Part shown: in pieces, positions 40,783 through 44,752 of the stretch | Numbering within the stretch: position 1 is the stretch's first letter | Layout of the letters: each line of letters starts with the position of its first letter | From: Bacillota bacterium | GTDB lineage: Bacteria; Bacillota; Clostridia; Lachnospirales; Lachnospiraceae | Direction: 5' to 3' | NCBI GenBank assembly: GCA_902363515.1 | Contig: CABJAN010000027.1 | Location: forward strand, 1 to 44,752 | Length of the DNA stretch: 44,752 bases | Translations under genes and position numbers: made by a program | The notes under the pieces: generated by a model | Told to the model about the DNA's origin: nothing | The model's input: only the letters and a program-made list of their open reading frames with translations | The model's database searches: none

Positions 40783-41633
40783 TTATTCGTATTTCTCTTT
40801 TGTTTGCAGATAGTTCTCTGCATCTTTTACAAAATTTTGTATTGAATCTGCTTTTACCGCCAGTTTAAATAAAAACTTCAAATCTCCAAGTTCCTCCAGA
40901 GCTTCCATTCTGTCACGAAGTCTGTCTGGTACTTCTCCTAAATCTTCCAGGAGTTCAAAGATACCTTCCCTGGTTGCTTCTATTCGCCCCTCAATTCGGC
41001 CTTCCAACAGGCCCTCTTGCCTTCCTTCCTGCTTTTCTTCCCGCAGCATTTCTTCAAAAATCATATAGCGCTCTCCCATCTCACGGTCTGCTTTGATGTT
41101 GTGAATGGTCTCCTGGAACCGTTCACCAGTTTGTCCTGAAAATCCTCTTCACTTTCTTCTAAATCAGCCGTCACAAATTTCAGGAATCTGACAAGCTCTG
41201 CTGGAACTTTCTTCTCCCTGCATTCATTCCCAAAGGTATAACAATACAGATGCTCTCCAAAGGGATCAAAATCGCAGACAAAAATCACAAACGTATCCGG
41301 CATGGTTTCATAATCCTCTCCGCTTGCCAGAGCCTCCATTACCATCTGACTGTGGTAGTAGCGGCTGCGTTTTCCCAAAGCTGTCTTTTTCTTTACCTGC
41401 ATTTCTACGTTGTAATGCGTATGATTTTCGTCTTCTGCATAGATATCCAGGCGGACACCCTTGTACTCCGGGTGGTAGACGATACTCTTCTCCTTGCTTA
41501 CAACCACCTGTGCAATAGAGAAGCCAAGCACCATCTCAAGAAATCCCTTGCAATTTTCCTCCACACTCATGACTGCACCAAAAAGAAAATTGTCCTTAAT
41601 CGTCAAATCCTGTAATGTTTTTCGTTTTTTCAT
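40783..41633 (-). pseudogene. Rpn-family PD-(D/E)XK nuclease/transposase-like gene, frameshifted
   Basis: Two overlapping frames together make one Rpn (YhgA-like) protein. 41633-41061 gives the nuclease part: 'MKKRKTLQDLTIKDNFLFG', 'YKGVRLDIYAEDE' and 'YNVEMQVKK' with the D...E-x-Q metal site. 41079-40783 gives the C-terminal tail 'MGERYMIFEEMLREEKQEG' with repeated EGR units. Between them the other frame reads FQETIHNIKADRE, and restoring one missing base at about 41120/41121 would join the parts as LVNWFQETIHN. So this is a single-base deletion (or a sequencing error). Rpn proteins promote RecA-independent recombination. It sits inside the duplicated block and is absent from copy 1. Confidence 0.8.
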
Positions 41634-41731
41634 ATTTCCTCCAGTTCTACAGAGGAATCCTATAGAAAAGAGTATAGCATGTGTTCAAGGAAAAGACTAC
41701 ACTTTAACTTCTATAATTATCACCTTGTTTT

Positions 41732-43474
41732 TTACTCTGGTATACTCTCCCTCACACACAGCATCCCATACCCCACCTTCTCATTTGGATACTCACCTCC
41801 CGTCATTCGTCTGGCGCCTCTTCGCAAATACGCCTTTACTTTCTCCCCATACAAAAACGGATCATTCCCTCTGACAATCCCCCATTCCATCAAAAGCGCC
41901 GCTGCCCCTGTGACAAAAGGTGCTGCAAATGATGTCCCCGTCTGCACAGCATATCCTCCTTCTGGGGCCGTTGTCTGAATATTCACCCCTGGCGCTACAA
42001 TATCTGGCTTGACATCCCTGGTTACTCTGGTATAGCCTCTTCCTGAAAAATCAGCGTAGGACAAATATCTGGAATCATAGGCTCCTACTGAAATCACTTT
42101 TCGTGCTGTGGAAGGTATTGTCAAAGTGGTATCTGGGGTAGGAAAAAGAAATCTTGTGCCTAAATTTAAGGCTCCACCTCCTGGCAGCCATAGATCATGA
42201 CTCCCATCCACAATCTTCCCTGGAATCAAACGAATTTTCCACGTTCCACTGTCCACATACTGATTTTTGGGGATAAATTCCATATAAAGCTCCTGAGAAA
42301 GGCTAAAAGGCGCTGGCTTTCCATAATAAAGCAGGATTTCAGTAGTACCTACTGTAAATCGCTGCGGTCCCAAAATTTCTTGAAAAGGCCCTACGATCTG
42401 GCCATTTGGATGAATCAGGATAACTTCCATTTCATCTATATACTGTTTCCAAAGCTGTACATTCAATGTGGGTTCATAGGAATCTACATTCAGCGCTACC
42501 TCTTGATCTTCTCCTTCTGAAAGCCTTCCCGATGTATGCAAGGCGCCGTTTCCTTCATTTCCTGTTCCTACACAAATAACACTGCGTCCGAAATGAGCCG
42601 ATCCGTCAAGATAACTTTCCAAAAGAGATTCTCCACTGTGAGATCCATAATTATTTCCAAAACTAAGATTTAATGCCACCGGTTTTCCAAGAGCTACTGC
42701 CTGCCGCAGCACATAATCAATTCCCTGCATTAATTCTGTAGTTCTTGGAAATCCTCCTTCTCTGGAAGTACCAAGTTTCACCACAAGCAGATCACTGTCA
42801 TAGGCAACCCCTCTATAAATGCCACCTGAAGCCCTGCCATTTCCTGCTGCAATTCCCATGACTCCTGTTCCATGCCCGCTTAAATCACGGCTTGGCAAAA
42901 GCCTTTCCCTCTCTTCTCTAGTGTCTGCCTCCAAAGCCACATTAATCTGTTCTCTGGTGTATTCTGTCCCAATCACATATCCTTTCGGAGGATTTCCCTG
43001 GATACTCTGATCCCACAGCTTAAGGATTCTGGTACTTCCATCTTGATTCCGAAAGTCTGGATGGCTGTAGTCTATACCAGAATCCACGCAAGCTACTAAT
43101 ATTCCCTTTCCTGTCAGTGGCATTCCAAGAGGTGAAAACTGACTTTGTACAGAAGTCATACAAGAAGCACTTTTCCCTTGATTTACAGCAAAAAATAAAT
43201 GCTTTGGTTTTTCCACAAACTCAATCTGGGGATAATCTGTAAGCCTCTCTATCTGGCTCTCCGGTATCGTCAGAATAGCAAATCCATTCAATAGCTCCAC
43301 TATGGGAATTTCAGCTCCGAGAACCTCTCTCAAATTGCCGGAATATTTCACAATCACTTCCCACTGCTTCTCTAACGAATCATATCCTACGTTTAATTGC
43401 AAAGATTTTTCACGTTCTCCAGGTGTGGCATCTAAGGCAAGATTCAGCATATTTTCTAATTTCTGGTCTGTCAT
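41732..43474 (-). CDS. Csp-family subtilisin-like serine protease (copy 2)
   Basis: 580 residues, about 90% identical to the protein encoded at 2406-4145 (60 differences counted by eye in 579 aligned positions). The triad is intact and at the same positions: Asp131, His201 and Ser515 ('GTSFAAPFVTGAAALL'), with oxyanion Asn306. The jellyroll-like insertion is present. There is no signal peptide. GGGAGTG precedes ATG 43474. Differences are spread evenly and avoid the active site, suggesting both copies are under selection. Role: Csp-type processing protease; whether in germination or something else is unknown. Confidence 0.92.
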   Translation of the reverse strand: MTDQKLENMLNLALDATPGEREKSLQLNVGYDSLEKQWEVIVKYSGNLREVLGAEIPIVELLNGFAILTIPESQIERLTDYPQIEFVEKPKHLFFAVNQGKSASCMTSVQSQFSPLGMPLTGKGILVACVDSGIDYSHPDFRNQDGSTRILKLWDQSIQGNPPKGYVIGTEYTREQINVALEADTREERERLLPSRDLSGHGTGVMGIAAGNGRASGGIYRGVAYDSDLLVVKLGTSREGGFPRTTELMQGIDYVLRQAVALGKPVALNLSFGNNYGSHSGESLLESYLDGSAHFGRSVICVGTGNEGNGALHTSGRLSEGEDQEVALNVDSYEPTLNVQLWKQYIDEMEVILIHPNGQIVGPFQEILGPQRFTVGTTEILLYYGKPAPFSLSQELYMEFIPKNQYVDSGTWKIRLIPGKIVDGSHDLWLPGGGALNLGTRFLFPTPDTTLTIPSTARKVISVGAYDSRYLSYADFSGRGYTRVTRDVKPDIVAPGVNIQTTAPEGGYAVQTGTSFAAPFVTGAAALLMEWGIVRGNDPFLYGEKVKAYLRRGARRMTGGEYPNEKVGYGMLCVRESIPE

Positions 43475-43561
43475 AAATAACTTTTCACTCCCACTGAAAA
43501 CTTATGCTAAAGTAGAACAGGGGATGCACGAAAAAATATTTTAATATTTTATTTTAATATT

Positions 43562-44554
43562 TTATAATACTTCTGCTCTCAATTGCCTTAATTTTGCCAG
43601 ATACTTTCTTGCCTGCTTCTTTCTGTGAATGCTTGCAGCATATTCTCTCACCAAACCACAGTGTTGTTTCAAAGTATCTAAACTAATTCCTAGATTACCT
43701 ACATTTCCCCAAAAATCTAATGTACCTCTATCGGTTGCATACATATTTCCAAAGGAGTGTACCCCTACAGCAACGGCTGCACATGAAACAAATAATTCTT
43801 TTATAAAGCTATACATTTCCTGTTTGCATTCCATAAGCTTCTTCAAATCAACCTCTTCCATACTTTTATCATAGGAATCCAAAACATGATTTAACTCTAT
43901 AACAAAATTTTTACGTACTCTTTCAAACTTTGGATCGGAACGCAATTCTATAAATTCGTGAAGCGGAATTCTTTCCATATCAACTGGTACATAAAATTGT
44001 ATTTCTCTGCGAATTGTACCCAGTCTATCCATCATCCTTCTATTAACAGCATGAAAATTTCTTAAAGATGGGTCAGAGTATTTTGCATTATCTGTAATCA
44101 TATCTATTTCTGTTTCTTTTGAAATAATCTCTGCTAATATACTCATATAGGCATATGCAACATCTTCATCTATGCAGATTCCTTCATCACATCTTTCACC
44201 TAATCCATTTTCCACACAATACTTTTCAAATTCATATGTATACTTCTCTGCATATAAGGTGTAATTGTGTCTCGCATACTTATTTCTCTTCCACCCCTCT
44301 GTATATGGCACAAAAAGCTTTTGTTTTTCTAAATAATGAACTGCTGCAATAGAAGCCAAATATCCGTCCTCATAACTAGGCGTATATGGACAAATCAGCT
44401 CCGTATTATTTAAAATATTCTTCATGGAATCACTCAAAGACCTTCTTGCTGCTACAGGTATAATGGGCCTAATTTCATCAATATACAGCAATGCAAATTT
44501 TAGAAAATTAGGGTCTTGAATCTCAAAATTTGGATAATATAGTAATCTGTGCAT
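43562..44554 (-). CDS. DUF6236-like protein of unknown function
   Basis: A 330-residue protein beginning 'MHRLLYYPNFEIQDPNFLKF' and continuing 'ALLYIDEIRPIIPVAAR'. This opening pattern, with a hydrophobic strand, 'LKFALLY-DEI' and 'IIP', resembles the DUF6236 family as I recall it. The middle is helical with no recognisable catalytic motif, and the C-terminus is strongly basic ('HRKKQARKYLAKLRQ'). There is no signal peptide or clear membrane span. AGAGGAGGA precedes ATG 44554. It lies between the second Csp protease gene and an insertion sequence, in an accessory setting. Codon use is more A/T-rich than in the housekeeping genes, consistent with recent acquisition. Confidence 0.6.
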   Translation of the reverse strand: MHRLLYYPNFEIQDPNFLKFALLYIDEIRPIIPVAARRSLSDSMKNILNNTELICPYTPSYEDGYLASIAAVHYLEKQKLFVPYTEGWKRNKYARHNYTLYAEKYTYEFEKYCVENGLGERCDEGICIDEDVAYAYMSILAEIISKETEIDMITDNAKYSDPSLRNFHAVNRRMMDRLGTIRREIQFYVPVDMERIPLHEFIELRSDPKFERVRKNFVIELNHVLDSYDKSMEEVDLKKLMECKQEMYSFIKELFVSCAAVAVGVHSFGNMYATDRGTLDFWGNVGNLGISLDTLKQHCGLVREYAASIHRKKQARKYLAKLRQLRAEVL

Positions 44555-44649
44555 CTGATTCCTCCTCTATTTAAAATTGAATTTATATTTTATTTATCTT
44601 TTCTATTTTATCACTAAAACGAAAAACAGACCACCCGCAAGGTGATATG

Positions 44650-44696
44650 ATACCCTCAAGTAGGACACAAAAATATAAAAACCTACTTGGGGGTAT
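44650..44696 (+). repeat. Insertion-sequence end with hairpin over the transposase ribosome binding site
   Basis: ATACCCTCAAGTAGG (44650-44664) and CCTACTTGGGGGTAT (44682-44696) are inverted repeats with one mismatch. The GGGGG that serves as ribosome binding site for the frame at 44700 lies in the second arm. The first arm probably belongs to the element's terminal inverted repeat. The element's exact end and its far end are not resolvable here. Confidence 0.6.
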
Positions 44697-44699
44697 TTT

Positions 44700-44752
44700 A
44701 TGTCCAGAAAAAGTAAAATTGATGCAGTAAAAAAAGTAGAAATCGTAGAACA
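44700..44752 (+). CDS. Transposase N-terminus (IS3-like OrfA), cut by window end
   Basis: Only the first 17 residues are in the window: MSRKSKIDAVKKVEIVE. The basic, helix-turn-helix-like opening is typical of IS3-family OrfA proteins. ATG 44700 follows GGGGGT by 5 bases, and the inverted repeat just upstream supports an insertion-sequence end. The family call rests on little sequence. Confidence 0.55.
   Translation, partial: MSRKSKIDAVKKVEIVE

Overview
The window looks like chromosomal DNA of an anaerobic, probably spore-forming Firmicute of the Lachnospiraceae (Blautia / Ruminococcus gnavus-like). The basis is a low to moderate G+C content, AGGAGG-type ribosome binding sites, a class III (oxygen-sensitive) ribonucleotide reductase, rubredoxin, Csp-family subtilisins of the spore-germination type, MutS2, and protein sequences typical of that family. 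The genus assignment is inference; no rRNA gene is present.

Layout. (1) 1-4145, minus strand: an accessory block holding an AraC regulator, a small XRE repressor-like protein, a ParB-motif protein of unknown function, and a Csp-type subtilisin. (2) 4208-10890, minus strand: a housekeeping run with two RumA-type rRNA uracil methyltransferases, glycerate kinase, a YhaM-type exoribonuclease and an HtrA-like protein that has lost catalytic residues. It is interrupted by a 606-bp insertion between perfect 51-bp direct repeats of the 3' end of rlmCD, carrying only a truncated rhuM. (3) 11063-15578, plus strand: mutS2 and an OmpR/HisKA two-component pair. (4) 15600-20377, minus strand: a tightly packed operon of a radical-SAM protein, endonuclease III, a DEDDh exonuclease, a 34-residue membrane peptide, an AIR-synthase-like protein and trmL. 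(5) 20459-25408, minus strand: a CPA2 antiporter, nrdD with tandem NrdR boxes, dapF and rubredoxin. (6) 25628-31703, minus strand: a histidine module made of a large BTAD/AAA/TPR regulator, histidine ammonia-lyase and a YuiF-type transporter, with no urocanase. (7) 31851-34745, plus strand: a DUF3783-like protein, a polysaccharide deacetylase, and an ECF sigma factor with a membrane anti-sigma factor. (8) 34818-35513, minus strand: a seven-tRNA operon (Pro-Gly-Arg-His-Gln-Lys-Leu) with a consensus promoter and a strong terminator. (9) 35719-38931, minus strand: two small phosphoesterases, RdgB, a THUMP rRNA methyltransferase and a rhodanese. (10) 38983-44752: a second accessory block with a second XRE/ParB-motif pair and a second Csp subtilisin in the same order and orientation as at 1-4145. 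Two decayed genes lie in or beside it, followed by a DUF6236-like gene and the start of an insertion sequence.

The most interesting structure is the pair of accessory blocks about 37 kb apart. Each has a ParB-motif gene that overlaps or abuts an XRE repressor gene. Each is preceded by a consensus promoter (TTGAYA, 17 bp, TACAWT) embedded in a 16-bp inverted repeat conserved between the two loci. Each is followed on the upstream side by a 90%-identical Csp protease. This has the form of a self-regulated two-gene module, toxin-antitoxin-like or a small regulatory switch, that I cannot match to a named system. Other points of note are the att-like repeats at rlmCD, the pseudo-HtrA and the self-contained histidine/urocanate module.
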